Part shown: in pieces, positions 11,418 to 22,900 of the stretch
Layout of the letters: each line of letters opens with the position of its first letter
How positions within the stretch are numbered: the first letter of the stretch is position 1
NCBI GenBank assembly: GCA_030411725.1
Contig: MU839830.1
Location: 868,001 to 932,000 of the forward strand
Reading direction: 5' to 3'
Length of the DNA: 64,000 nt
From: Echria macrotheca
Lineage: Eukaryota > Ascomycota > Sordariomycetes > Sordariales > Schizotheciaceae
Made by a program: the position numbers and the translations under genes
Notes under the pieces: generated by a model
Database searches by the model: none
The model's input: the letters and a program-made list of their open reading frames with translations, nothing else
What the model was told of the DNA's origin: nothing

Positions 11418-12208
11418 ATTCAATTTATATATTATTTATCTTAAACCGTAGGAAGCCGAAGGCTTCTACCCTAAAGGGGTAGGCGGTCCCTCTTCTATAT
11501 AGTTATAGCACATGAGTGCCTTCTATCTAATCTCGGCGCGCATACGCTCCGAGTACACATCAAAAAGCTCCTTCGCAATCCACTCGATCGGGCTCTTCTG
11601 CGCCCAAAATGCGATTATAACAAAGGAAAAACAAAAAGAGTAAAAAATGTAAAAAATGTAAAAAATGTAAAAAATGTAAAAAATGTAAAAAATGTAAAAA
11701 ATGTAAAAAATGTAAAAAATGTAAAAAATGTAAAAAATGTAAAAAAAAAAATGGGGTTTTCGAGGGAAGGTACCGCCCTATACTCGGTCCGAAATAGATA
11801 CGCTCTTTCCGCTGTTTGAGGGGTAACTCAGGTATCAATCTCGGTAAGTCATCATCTCATCTTTTGCCATCAGGGTCCTCAAGTAACAAATAGGGCAAAC
11901 AAAAGGGGGTAAACAAAGGTGGAAGGAGGAGCGTAGTTGGTCCGTAGTAAATACGTTTCCCTTCGGCTTCTAGTTGGCTCAAATTTCAGTATATTTCGGT
12001 AGGTTATTAAGGTCCTCGATAACAGATAGGATGAACAAAGAAAGAAGCGGGGTATAGTCGGTTCTAGGTAAACACGCCCCCTCGGTGAATTTCAGTCAAT
12101 CGGTCATGTGGGGAAGAAGTTCGGACGAAGGAAAGTAGGGCCCCGGCGCGGCCGCGCACGGGCCACCCGGCCACATATAAATAAGTAGCCTTTCATTCAG
12201 TTTATATA
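11418..12208 (-). mobile_element. LINE B copy 1 (763 bp), GC-richer and little RIP-mutated
   Basis: The insertion is 11432-12194, bounded by near-identical 14-bp repeats (11418-11431 and 12195-12208, one G/A difference). Its left 105 bp recur inverted at 26104-26208, and about 50 bp recur at 15538-15590. In all three copies the end reading CGGTTTAAGATAAATAAT on the element's own strand is constant, while the other end varies. This is the pattern of 5'-truncated non-LTR retroposons. Unlike its surroundings it is not AT-saturated and keeps GC-rich blocks, for example 12138-12175. It contains an 11-copy 9-bp minisatellite. No protein domain is recognised. Confidence 0.6.
11641..11739. repeat. 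Minisatellite, 11 x TAAAAAATG
   Basis: Eleven perfect 9-bp units inside LINE B copy 1. On the minus strand they give a Leu-His-Phe repeat in a short open frame that has no other protein-like character. Confidence 0.95.
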
Positions 12209-13321
12209 ATTAACTTAAAGTAGCTTTTATATACGATATATAACAGTATACTTTACCTCTTAACCCTAAAATCCGTTTAAAGATAATATAAAATAGGGCG
12301 AAGAATATTTTTTTCATTGAAAAATACTGTAAAATGCTTATTCTTACAAGATTAGGTTATAAAAATATTAATACAAAATTAGGTATTATTATAATTTACT
12401 ATTACTTAGTAAGTAGTAACTTTTATTTTTTAATATTATTAACCCTTAATTCAATAAAAGTAGTTAAAAATTAAAGTTGTTATTTTAACCCAATTGTAAC
12501 TTTTTATACGAGTCAATTTCTAATTATTAATTCAAGTTGCAATTTACGTAATTATAATATAATAAGTAATAAGCCAGATATATAGTTATAAGCATTATTA
12601 TAGGCCTTAAACCTATTTTGGAAAACCAATTGTATTATAGTATAAACTTCGGATTTATATAAAAATTGCCTAAAAAGCCTATTTTTATAGGAATAAATTA
12701 ATAATTTCAAATTTAAAATAATATATTTTTTGAGGTAGTCCAGTAGTCCGGACTAGTAATCCGGTAGTCCGGACTAGTAGTCCGGTAGTCCGGACTACTA
12801 GTCTAGGTAGTCTAGTCACCCCCCGGACTACTAGTCCAGTAGTCTAGTCACGGCCGTGATTCTGACTACTGGACTACAGGAGTCCGGATTACTGGACTAA
12901 TGACTAAGGACTAGTGTCCCAATCCTGTTATTATATAACCTGAAGTTGTAAAATTGAATTTAAAATCCACAATTAAGAAAAGTCGCAATTAGCTTCAAAT
13001 AGCAATATTAATTCCCAATACAATTTTAAATCGCCAATAACCGTATAAATTTTAAATAAAAAGCAGTTCTATATAATTAGTATTGTTATATTCCATTTAG
13101 CGTAGAACAGCTTTACTTTTAGTAGGCATACTGATTAAAATTACTGCTTTTACTTTTCTTTACATTTAATACCCGTTACCGTGGTATATCATGAATAAAC
13201 TTTCATCTTATATCAGAAATGTACATTATTTATCGTATATACAACTTATTTTAAGATTTTACGTCAATTTGGAATTTTGAGAAATGATGCAAATCGCAGT
13301 GTATCAAAAGTTGCAATTAGG

Positions 13322-13445
13322 CAGGGTTGGCAATTGGTCTGACTACTGACTACATTAGTCAGTAGTAAAAATAATAAAAATAGTTATTATTTTCTAAATA
13401 ATCATTATTAGCCGGGTTTTAATTAATAATTAGTAGGAGTATACT
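13322..13445 (-). mobile_element. Family 1 right-end fragment, inverted
   Basis: Starts CAGGGTTGGCAATTGGTCTGAC and continues as the reverse complement of the family 1 right arm (compare 5600-5865), including TAAAAATAATAAAAATAG. It interrupts the large family 1 element that begins at 6993. The matching other end and a TSD were not found. Confidence 0.5.
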
Positions 13446-13647
13446 ATTGTTAATAAGAATCTGAATAAGTATTAGGAATAAGAAAATAGTAAAATATATA
13501 GGAGGAAAATTAATTACTTTAAAGTATTTTAGCTTATATATATAAGAAGAAATAATGGAATTGTAATTTAAAACGATATTACTCGTTTTACTCAACAAAG
13601 GAAAAACCCAAAAAGTTTATCTAATCCATTATATTATTATTTACTTA

Positions 13648-15536
13648 CAGGGTTGGGATTTAGTCCGGATAGTCTAGTTACTGCCCGGACTACCGGACTA
13701 CTGCGAAAAGTAAAGTTTATATTAAATTTAGGAATATTAAAGCAATTTTAGTATAAAATAGAGCTTTTTACTATAATACCATAAGTTTCTTAAAACAAGA
13801 CTAAGGCTTATAAACAGGATTATAACCATCTATTTAGCTTATAAGTTACTATAATATAATTATGTAAACTAAACTTATAATTAGTGATTAAAAATCTACT
13901 TGTGCAAAAAGTTACAAGTGGGTTAAAATAAAAACTTGAAATTTCAACCACTTTTATCAAATCGAGCATTTATAATTTCCTAAAATAAAAATTTCTATTT
14001 ATTAAGTAGTAATATAATAAAATAATAGCCTATTTTAAATTTATATTTTTCTGGACCAATTTTGTAATAATAGTCGTTTTATAAAAATTTTCAAATAAAA
14101 CTATACTTTTCTCCCTATTCCCATACTATTTTCAAAAACGCCTTACCACTAAAAGCTAACGTATACAACCCCATAAACTACCTAAAAGCTATTTAGAGTT
14201 AATTACCTAAGCCTGATTTTTAATTAGCGATTTAAAATCCAGTTATGTAAAAAGTTGCAATTAACTCGAAATAAGAATTTATATTTTAATCGATTGTAAT
14301 AAGTCTAATAGCCTTAGTAACTAAAAGTAAAAAATACTAACTAGAAAATAATGGTATATTAAATTAGTAAGCCATTTTAAATATATATTTTACTAAGCTA
14401 ACTTCGTAATATTTCCATTTTAAGGCGTTTTGCACTGAAAACACCCAGAAATATACTGAAATTTACAAGCTAAAATATTTATTGGACCTAATAAATGGAT
14501 TATTAATTTTATTAGCTAATATTGATATTATATATGGCTTATATAAGTTATATTAGTAATAATAACTAAAACAGGTAATTAATAAGCCTAATATAGTAAT
14601 TCAAATTTAAAAATAGTATAATAAAGGGTAGACTATTAGTCCGGAGTAGTGACTATAGTAGTTAAGTAGTCCGGACTACTTGTCCGGGGGGTGACTAAAC
14701 TACCAGACTAGTAGTCCGGACTAAATCCCAACCCTATTATAGCTATTAAACTTATTATAGTCGATTAAAATATAAATTCTTATTTCGAGCCAATTACAAC
14801 TTTTTATATAACTGGATTTTAAGTCGCTAATTAAAGGTCAGGCTTAGTTCATTAACTCGAAATAGCTTTTAGGTAGTTTATGGGGTTGTATACGTTAGCT
14901 TTTAGTGGTAAGGCGTTTTTGAAAATAGTATGGGAATAGGGAGAAAAGTATAGTTTTATTTGAAAATTTTTATAAAACGACTATTATTACAAAATTGGTC
15001 CAGAAAAATATAAATTTAAAATAGGCTATTATTTTATTATATTACTACTTAATAAATAGAAATTTTTATTTTAGGAAATTATAAATGCTCGATTTGATAA
15101 AAGTAGTTGAAATTTCAAGTTTTTATTTTAACCCACTTGTAACTTTTTGTATAGGTGGATTTTTAATTACTAATTAAAACTTCAGTTTATATAATTATAA
15201 TATAATAGCTTATAAGCTAAATAGATGGTTACAAGCCTTATTATAAGCCTTAATCTTATTTTAATAAACCTATTGTATTATAGTAAAAAGCTCCATTTTA
15301 TACGAAGATTGCCTTAATATTACTAAATTTGATATAAAATTTAATTTTCCCAGTAGTCCGGTAGTCCGGACTAGTAGTTCAGGTAATCTAGTCACCCTCC
15401 AAACTACTAGTCCAGTAGTCTAGCTACTACCCGGACTACTAGTCCGGGTAGTCTAGTCACGGCCCTAATTCTGACTACTGGACTATAGTAGTCCGGACTA
15501 CCGGACTAATAACTAAGGACTACTATCCCAACCCTA
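13648..15536. mobile_element. Two family 2 copies head to head: large imperfect palindrome
   Basis: Positions 13648-14736 form one family 2 copy and 14740-15536 a partial copy in the opposite orientation. Stretches such as 14161-14185 and 14880-14902 are exact reverse complements (GTATACAACCCCATAAACTA). The arms share interior and subterminal motifs, and the termini at 13648, 14736 and 15536 are recognisable, but no 8-bp TSD fits any pairing of ends. No coding capacity. Confidence 0.7.
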
Positions 15537-15537
15537 C

Positions 15538-15590
15538 TTTAGGGGTAAAAGCCTTTAGCTTCCTATGGTTTAAGATAAATAATAATATAT
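15538..15590 (+). mobile_element. LINE B copy 2, 3'-end fragment
   Basis: About 50 bp matching the constant terminus of LINE B (TTCCTATGGTTTAAGATAAATAATAAT), followed by a TA-rich simple repeat. It starts immediately after the family 2 terminus at 15536. Confidence 0.45.
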
Positions 15591-15599
15591 ATATATATA

Positions 15600-17520
15600 G
15601 ATTTAGGGTCATATATTATATATTTAGCTTATTTCTCTTACTCCGTAGGGGTTACTTAGTATGGACCGAGTTCCTAAGCCTAAGGCTTATATGGAATTTT
15701 TACCGTAACTATTTAAGTAAAAACGCTACTATTACGCTATAAGTAAAATAAAACTATGTACTTAAATTATATAAAACCCCCTAATCCTAATTAAACTTCA
15801 GCTCTATCCGTAGGTAGGGGTTTGAGCAATTGGGTTTCCGTTATTATATTTTCCTATTTACCTAATTAATAAAATACCTTACGTTACCGTACCGTACGCG
15901 TTGTGGTTTTACTTTACCTTTATATCGTTTCTATAAGTATGTAAACCTATATAGGTTTAAAGTTATTATTTCCTTAACTATCGCTTACCTCGTTATAACC
16001 GCGAGTATTTTGCTAATATCTTGTATATTAAGCTCCAGTTTTACTAATATAAAAGAAGTTAATCAGTAACCCTTTAGCTAGGGGGTTTAATCCTTGTTTA
16101 CCGTTTTTATTTTATATTTCCTTATAATATTACCATTTTAAAGCCATATTAACTTTAAAGCTACGTTGGTTTTAATTAGTTATATCGTTTTTTTTTAAAT
16201 AATTTAGTAATATAAAGTAACGGGATTAGTTTACTTACTTTTTCTTTACTTATATAATCTATTTTACCCTTTTAAACTATTATTTAAATTATATTATATA
16301 TTTACTAATGTAGTTAATATATTATATATACCTTATACGGTATACCTATAATATTTCCACTATTATAAATAACTTTTTTTTTTATTTTACTTTTTCGCTT
16401 TATATTTAGTTTTTTTATATAAATAGTTATAATACTTATAATATACTAACTTTATAACGTATATTTTTACTATATAATTAAAGTTATAGTAACAATAGTA
16501 TTATTAAAATATTACGCTATTGGTAAAAGGCTTATAAAAATATTAAATACCTTTTACCATTAAGCTGTAAATATATAAAGTAAGTTTGCTTTATTTACGC
16601 CGTTTATAATAACGTAAAAGGGGTTATGGTTTTTTTTTTCGTAGTTTCAAAAACTATTACCTTAACCGTTATAACGTTATTTTCTACTAAAATCTTTTCT
16701 TTTAGGTATTAAGATATACTTTCGCTAAATATACGTTATAAACTTAGTCTATAAGCGATAATTATATAGCTTTTATGAGTTACGATTACCGCGTTATTAA
16801 ACGCTTTTTTTACTTATACTATATTAATTTTTATATATTTCTTACCGTTTTTAATTTTAAATATAATTTTTTAATTACCGTTAAGTAAATAGTATATAAT
16901 ATTTATATATATATTAAAGTTATAATATCTCCAATATTTATTGTTAAAGTTTTATTAACTATATTTATTACTTATTTATTTAACTATTTATTATTTTTCT
17001 TTTTTTAGCTAGTTTATATTATAACTTTAAGTATATATACCTTAAAAACGTACTTTACGCATATTAACTTAACTGCTACTTAAGCCTAAGTCCGCCTAGG
17101 GGTAAATCCAACCTTCTTTATAATATTTTCGCTACGTGTATTAATCTTTTTTTAATAGCCTTACGTCTTTTAAAAATTATTTTTATTATTTTTCTTAATT
17201 TCTTTTTTTAACTTTTACTAAATTACTTTTACTTTAATAGTTTATAGGCAACTTTTACTTACTTTAAAAAGCAAGTAATTATTTTAAACGCTTTAAGTTT
17301 ACTTTGCTTTTATTATAAATATGTATTTATATAGTAACCTATTTATAAAGGGTAATTACTATTATAAATTACTGCAATAAGGTAATATTTTCTATATTAT
17401 TATTATTAATCTTCTTATTTTTATTTTCTTTTATTTTATTATTGTTACGAGTTTACTTTATACCTAAGGCGCTTTTGTTGTTTTAATTTGCCGGTGGTAG
17501 GCGGTAAAAACGTTTTGTTA
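15600..17520 (-). mobile_element. LINE A copy 3, RIP-degraded, minus strand
   Basis: The reverse complement aligns to 1-1930 and 9290-11200, with its 3' tail at about 15635 and its 5' side near 17520. The decayed zinc-knuckle region of the presumed ORF1 lies around 16270-16470. Stop codons occur throughout. It ends just before the family 2 element that begins at 17531. Confidence 0.6.
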
Positions 17521-17530
17521 TCTTTATATC

Positions 17531-18890
17531 CAGGGTTGGGACATTAGTCCTTAGTCATTAGTCACGTAGTCCGGACTACTGTAGTCCAGTAGTCAGAATC
17601 ACGGCCGTGACTAGATTACCCGGACTAGTAGTCCGGGTAGTGACTAGACTACTAGACTAGTAGTCCGGGGGATGACTAGACTACCTGGACTACTAGTCCG
17701 GGTAGTAACTAAACTACCTAGACTAGTAGTCCGGACTACCGGACTACTAGTCCGGACTACTGGACTACCTCAAAAAATATATTATTTTAAATTTCAAATT
17801 AATATGTTTCTTTTCTAATTTTACTTCCTATAAAATAGGCTTTTTAGGCACTTTTTGTATAAAACCGAAGTCTTTACTATAATAAAATTAGTTTTCCAAA
17901 ATAGGTTTAAGGCTTATAATAAAGCTTATAACTATCTATCTGGCTTATCACTTATTATAATATAATTACGTAAATTGCAACTTTAATTAATAATTTGAAA
18001 TCGACTTGTACAAAAAGTTACAATTCGGTTAAAATAACAACCTTAGTTTTTAACTACTTTTATTAAATCAAGGGTTAATAATATTAAAAAACAGAAATTA
18101 CTACTTAGTAAGTAATAGTATATAATATAATAATAGCCAATTTTGCATTGATATTTTTGTAGCCCAATCTTATAATAATAAGCATTTTAGTACTTTTTTC
18201 GGTAAAGAAATATTTTTCACCCTATTTCTATACTACCTTTAAATGGATTTCAACGTAAAGAGGTAAAGTATAATGCTATATATAGTATCTAAAAGCTACC
18301 TTAAGTTAATTACGTAAACTGGATTTTTAATTAACGATTTAAAATCCTGTTGTATAAAAACTTGCAATTGGCTCGAAATAAGAACTTCGTATTTTAATCG
18401 ATTCTAATCAGTCTAATAGCTATAATAATGCAAAGTAAAAAATACTAACTAGGAAATAACTATATAATAAATCAGTAAGGCACTTTAAATATATTTTTTA
18501 CTAAGCTAATCCCGTAATATTTCTATTTTAAGGCATTTTACACGCAAAAAGGCCAAAACGAATAATAAATCTCACCAGTTAGAAAACATATTATACCCAA
18601 TAAATGGATTACTAATTTTATTAGCCAATATTTATAGTATATATAGCATATATTAGTAATATAAATCGAAATAATTAATTAATAAGTCTAATATAATAAT
18701 TAAAAATTAAAAATACTATTTTATAAGGTAGACTACTAGTCCGGACTAGTGACTACTAGTAGTCAAGTAGTCGGATTACTAGTCCGGGGGGTGACTAGAC
18801 TACTCGGACTAGTAGTCCGGGGGGTAACTAGACTACTATGACTAGTAGTCCGGACTACTAACCACTAGTCTAGACTAAATCCCAACCCTG
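17531..18890 (+). mobile_element. Family 2 deletion derivative (1360 bp)
   Basis: Left terminus CAGGGTTGGGACATTAGTCC, right terminus GACTAAATCCCAACCCTG, with dense TAGTCCGGACTA palindromes at both ends. Its left 1 kb matches 18895-19870 and its right 300 bp matches 25400-25732, so it is the transposase-bearing element without its gene. Flanks (TTTATATC and TAACCAGG) do not form a TSD. Only four bases separate it from the next element. Confidence 0.8.
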
Positions 18891-19984
18891 TAACCAGGGT
18901 TGGGACATTAGTCCTTAGTCATTAGTCCGGTAGTCCGGACTACTGTAGTCCAGTAGTCAGAATCACGGCCGTGACTAGACTCCCGGACTAGTAGTCCGGG
19001 CCGTGACTAGACTACTGGACTAGTAGTCCGGGTAGTGACTAGACTACCTGGACTACTGTAAAAATTAAAAATTAAAATATTAATTCAATAATTATATTTA
19101 CTAATTATATAGTTTTTTATTTTTCCTACGGTTATTTTTTATAAAATCGGCTTTTATAGCACTTTTTTCTATAAAATTAAAGTTTTTACTATAATACTAT
19201 AAGTCGTTTTAAATGGGTTTAAGGCTTATAATAAAGCTTATAACTATTTATTCAGCCTATTAGTTATTATAATATAATTACGTGAATTCAGTTTTTAATT
19301 AAGGATAAGAAAATCCACTTGTACAAAAAGCTACAATTGGGTCAAAATAACAACTTTAGTTTTTAACTACTTTTATTAAATTGAGTAACCGTAATATAAC
19401 AAAATAAAAGCTACTACTTATTAAGTAGTAATAAACTAAAGCAATAGCCTATTTTAGACTTATATTATTCCAGGCCAGTCTCGTAATAATAATCCTTTTA
19501 GGGTTTTTTTCGATAAAAACAAGATTTTCTCTCTATTCCTATACTAATTTTAAATAACCCTAAGTACAATAAGGTAGGGTATCCCGCCCTATACACTACC
19601 TATAAGCTATTTTAAGTTAATTAAGTAAACTCGATTTTTAATCAACAATTTAAAACCTAGTGATATAAAAAGGTGCAATTGGCTCGAAATAAGAACTTCA
19701 AATTTTAATCGGCTCTAAAAAATCCAATAGCTATAGTAACTAAACGTAAAAAACACCAATCAGGAAATAACATTATACTAAAGTAGTAAGCCATTTTAAA
19801 TATATATTTTACTAAGCCAATTTCGTAATCATTTTACTTTGAGGCATTTTGTACTTTAAAAGTAGAAAATAAAATGAAATATATTAGCTAGTGAACTGAT
19901 TATAAGGAAATAGGAAAATAGGAAAATAGGAAAATAACCAAATAAGAAATATTAAAATACAGGACTAAGAAAAAGTAATAAATC

Positions 19985-22900
19985 CTAACCTTCATCCTCC
20001 TCTTCCTCTTCCACTATACTATTTTGGAAATTATCCTCCAGTTGCTTTAAATCCTTTATTTCCCAACTCTTTAATAAAACCATCCGTTTAACCGTTTCTG
20101 GTTCCAGCCTATTTCGACTTTTGGTAATAATATTACCACTTATCGAAAATACCCTTTCTACCGGTGCTGAAGTTGCTGGAATTGCTAGATATCTTCTAGC
20201 CATTAGGCTTAAAACCGGATATTTAGAAGCGTTCATCTTCCAGTATTCCAAAGGCTAAACCTATTGAGATAATTAGTTTTTAAAGTTAATAATAATAACG
20301 GATTTAAATATGTACCTTTTTACCAGCAACCGGCTCACGGATATAATCGACGTATTCCAGGCTTTGGCTGACTGGGGTGTAAAAATCGTCTTCATCGTCT
20401 GAAGCGTTGTATATATCCTCCTGTTGTTCTGGGGGGTTTAAATTTAATTCCTCTTGAACCCTATAAAGTAAATATTAGTATTAAGAAATAAAAAGATTAT
20501 ATATCTTACTTACTTTAAAAATTCTTCCTTTATAAGTTTGCAAACTTCGTGTTCCGTAGTAGCGCTGAAATATAAATATCCGTTTTGCCTAAAAGGCTGT
20601 GTTTTGAATCGTGGATCCAGGAATATAGCATAAAGGTGTGGTTTAAACCGTTTTAACCGGTTTACTGATGATAGTTTCCGTGGAAAGTATTTATTTAACT
20701 TTGTAATTCCGGCTTCGATAACCGAAGTAAAAATACTATACCACTCAACCTAAAATATAAGTTAGTAAATAATAAAAAAGCTATAAGGTTAAGTAATTTA
20801 CTTACTAATACTTCTTCTTCTAATACCTCATTATTAAATTCCGAAATTAAGGCCTCAAATTTGCTGTATATCTGGTAAATAAAGAGCAAGGCCTTATTAA
20901 TATTGATATAGTATTCGCTCTGCAGCCGGATAACAAACTTTACTAATACTGCAAATATCGTTTCGAGTTTTTTAAGCGTTATCCACTTGGTTAGCGTAAG
21001 GAATATTCTTTAATATTCCTTATTTACCGTATTTCGGTAAATATAAGTTAACGGATTTTGCAACTCAAGGGTAGATTTAATCATATAATAGGTAGAATTT
21101 TACCTAGTAGCGTTATCTATAAATAATATTAGTAATTAGTAATTTAATAAGGCTAATAAATAACTTACCGAGTAAAATAATCCGTTTTTTAAAATTATCC
21201 AATAGAATACCCTAGTCTTTAGCTTAGCGAATTCCTTCTTGCAGTAGTTTTTTAATTTCGAGAACGTTTTTAACCATAACTGCAATCCGTCGAACTCGTA
21301 CAGTAAAAGCTAAAATAATTATTAGTATAAGGTTAATTTAATTAATAAATAATTTGCTTATTTACTTACTATTGAATTCGGGGGTATTAAACTCCTCGTC
21401 TCGGATTTCCTCGTTTATATCATTTAATTCCATAAGCCGTAGGTTAGTAAAATAAGTAAGTTGCTCATCTAAGGTAGCCGTAGATATAAACTCTTTGAAC
21501 ATATCCACGGCTACTAAATTAAGGATATAAGCAACGTAGCGGATATCGTATCGAAATTCCGGATTAAGCCTTTCAAATTCCAAAAGAAAGGTATTGTTAT
21601 TAGGTGCGTTATCACAAGTAATACTAATTAATAAGTTAGTAATTAAATAATTACTATAACAGCCTTAATAATAAATATAACTTACGTTAAAATTGTATCT
21701 GTTGTAACTGAAGGATAAGGCTCGATAGCCTTTAAAAATTCGTCGTAGATATATAAACCGGTATAGTTATCTGGAATATTTTCAAAAGCTAAGATTACTA
21801 TTAGTAAAAGTTATTAAAAGGTAATATAATTAATTACTTACCTAATAGCTTATAAACCAATTTAAAATCTTGGTTAATGTAGTTGATAATTATTTCTAAA
21901 TAGCCATTTTGGGCTTTTGAAGTCCAAATATCGAAAGTTAAACAGAAAGTACCAAGTAATTCGATATTCGCTTTTAATTCAGTATTAAATACTAAGAAAA
22001 ACCGATCAAAGGTAGAATCAAGTAAAGATTTTATCTTTTTCCGATGAATTATAGGCGCTTTGCTAAAACGGTAATAATAATTAGTATATTAGTAATTAAA
22101 AATAATAGTATATAATTAATAAAACTACTAACCTGTTAAAGTAAAGTAGTAAATCTCGAAAAGATTTGGAATCCACGGCGTTAAAAGATAGGTTATTTTC
22201 GATAAGGAAGGTTAAAACCTTTAATAAGGCCTCTTCTTCGTTAAAATCGGAAACGGTATTAGCACGTGCTCTTTTTGCCAGAACTGGCCTAAAGAAATCC
22301 GAATCCAAGCTCGCTGCAGGAACTGTTTCTATTATTATAATTAGTATTAATTAAATAATAATATAGTAGGTAATAAAATAATAACTTACTTCTACTTCTT
22401 GTAGATTCTGACTTTTCGTTGAAAGCAATAAAAGGGTGCTGTCTTTTATAGTGCCGAGAATAATTCGAAGTTTTGAAACCCTTTATAGTATCCAGGGTTG
22501 GGATTTAGTCCGGACTAGTAGTCATTAGTCCGGACTACTAGTCACAGTAGTCTAGTCACCCCCCGGACTAGTAGTCCGGACTACTTGACTACTATAGTCA
22601 CTAGTCCGGACTAGTAGTCCACCCCTTAATATAGTATTTTTATTTTTTTAATTATTAAAATAGGCTATTAATTAATTATTTCTAATTATTATTACTAATA
22701 TAGGCTATATATTACATTAATATTAGCTAATGAAATTAATAATATACTTATTAAGCTTATTATTATTACGTTTGACCGCTTCAATTATTTTGTAAGTAAA
22801 TTTACCACTTATGATTTCTATATAATAAATAACAAAGGATGATAAATTTGCCTTAAAATAAAAATATTACGAAATTAGCTTAGTAAAAAACATATTTAGG

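Larger units (their letters stand above)
8705..12935 (-). mobile_element. Family 2 element with two retroelements nested in it, perfect 8-bp TSD
   Basis: The element runs from CAGGGTTGGGATTTAGTC at 8713 to a CCCAATCCTG terminus at 12927, flanked on both sides by TTATTATA (8705-8712 and 12928-12935). It lies inverted relative to the copy at 7331. Its own sequence is 8713-9073, 11201-11431 and 12195-12927; LINE A (9074-11200) and LINE B (11432-12194) split it. Removing both leaves about 1.3 kb, the usual size of the deletion derivative. The intact TSD proves the nesting. Confidence 0.88.
6993..13321 (+). mobile_element. Family 1 element broken up by nested insertions
   Basis: A RIP-mutated family 1 left end starts at 6993 (CAGGATTAGTAACTTAG). 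Its interior can be followed in colinear pieces: 6993-7330, 8599-8712 and 12936-13321. These match 4475-5340 of the intact copy once the two TSD-bounded family 2 insertions (7331-8590 and 8713-12927) are removed. At 13322 another family 1 end interrupts it, so its own right terminus is not seen. Confidence 0.7.

Noticed and set aside
11560..11838. Leu-His-Phe repeat protein on the minus strand
   Set aside because: The repeat is the TAAAAAATG minisatellite; the flanking residues show no domain and the frame lies within a retroposon fragment.
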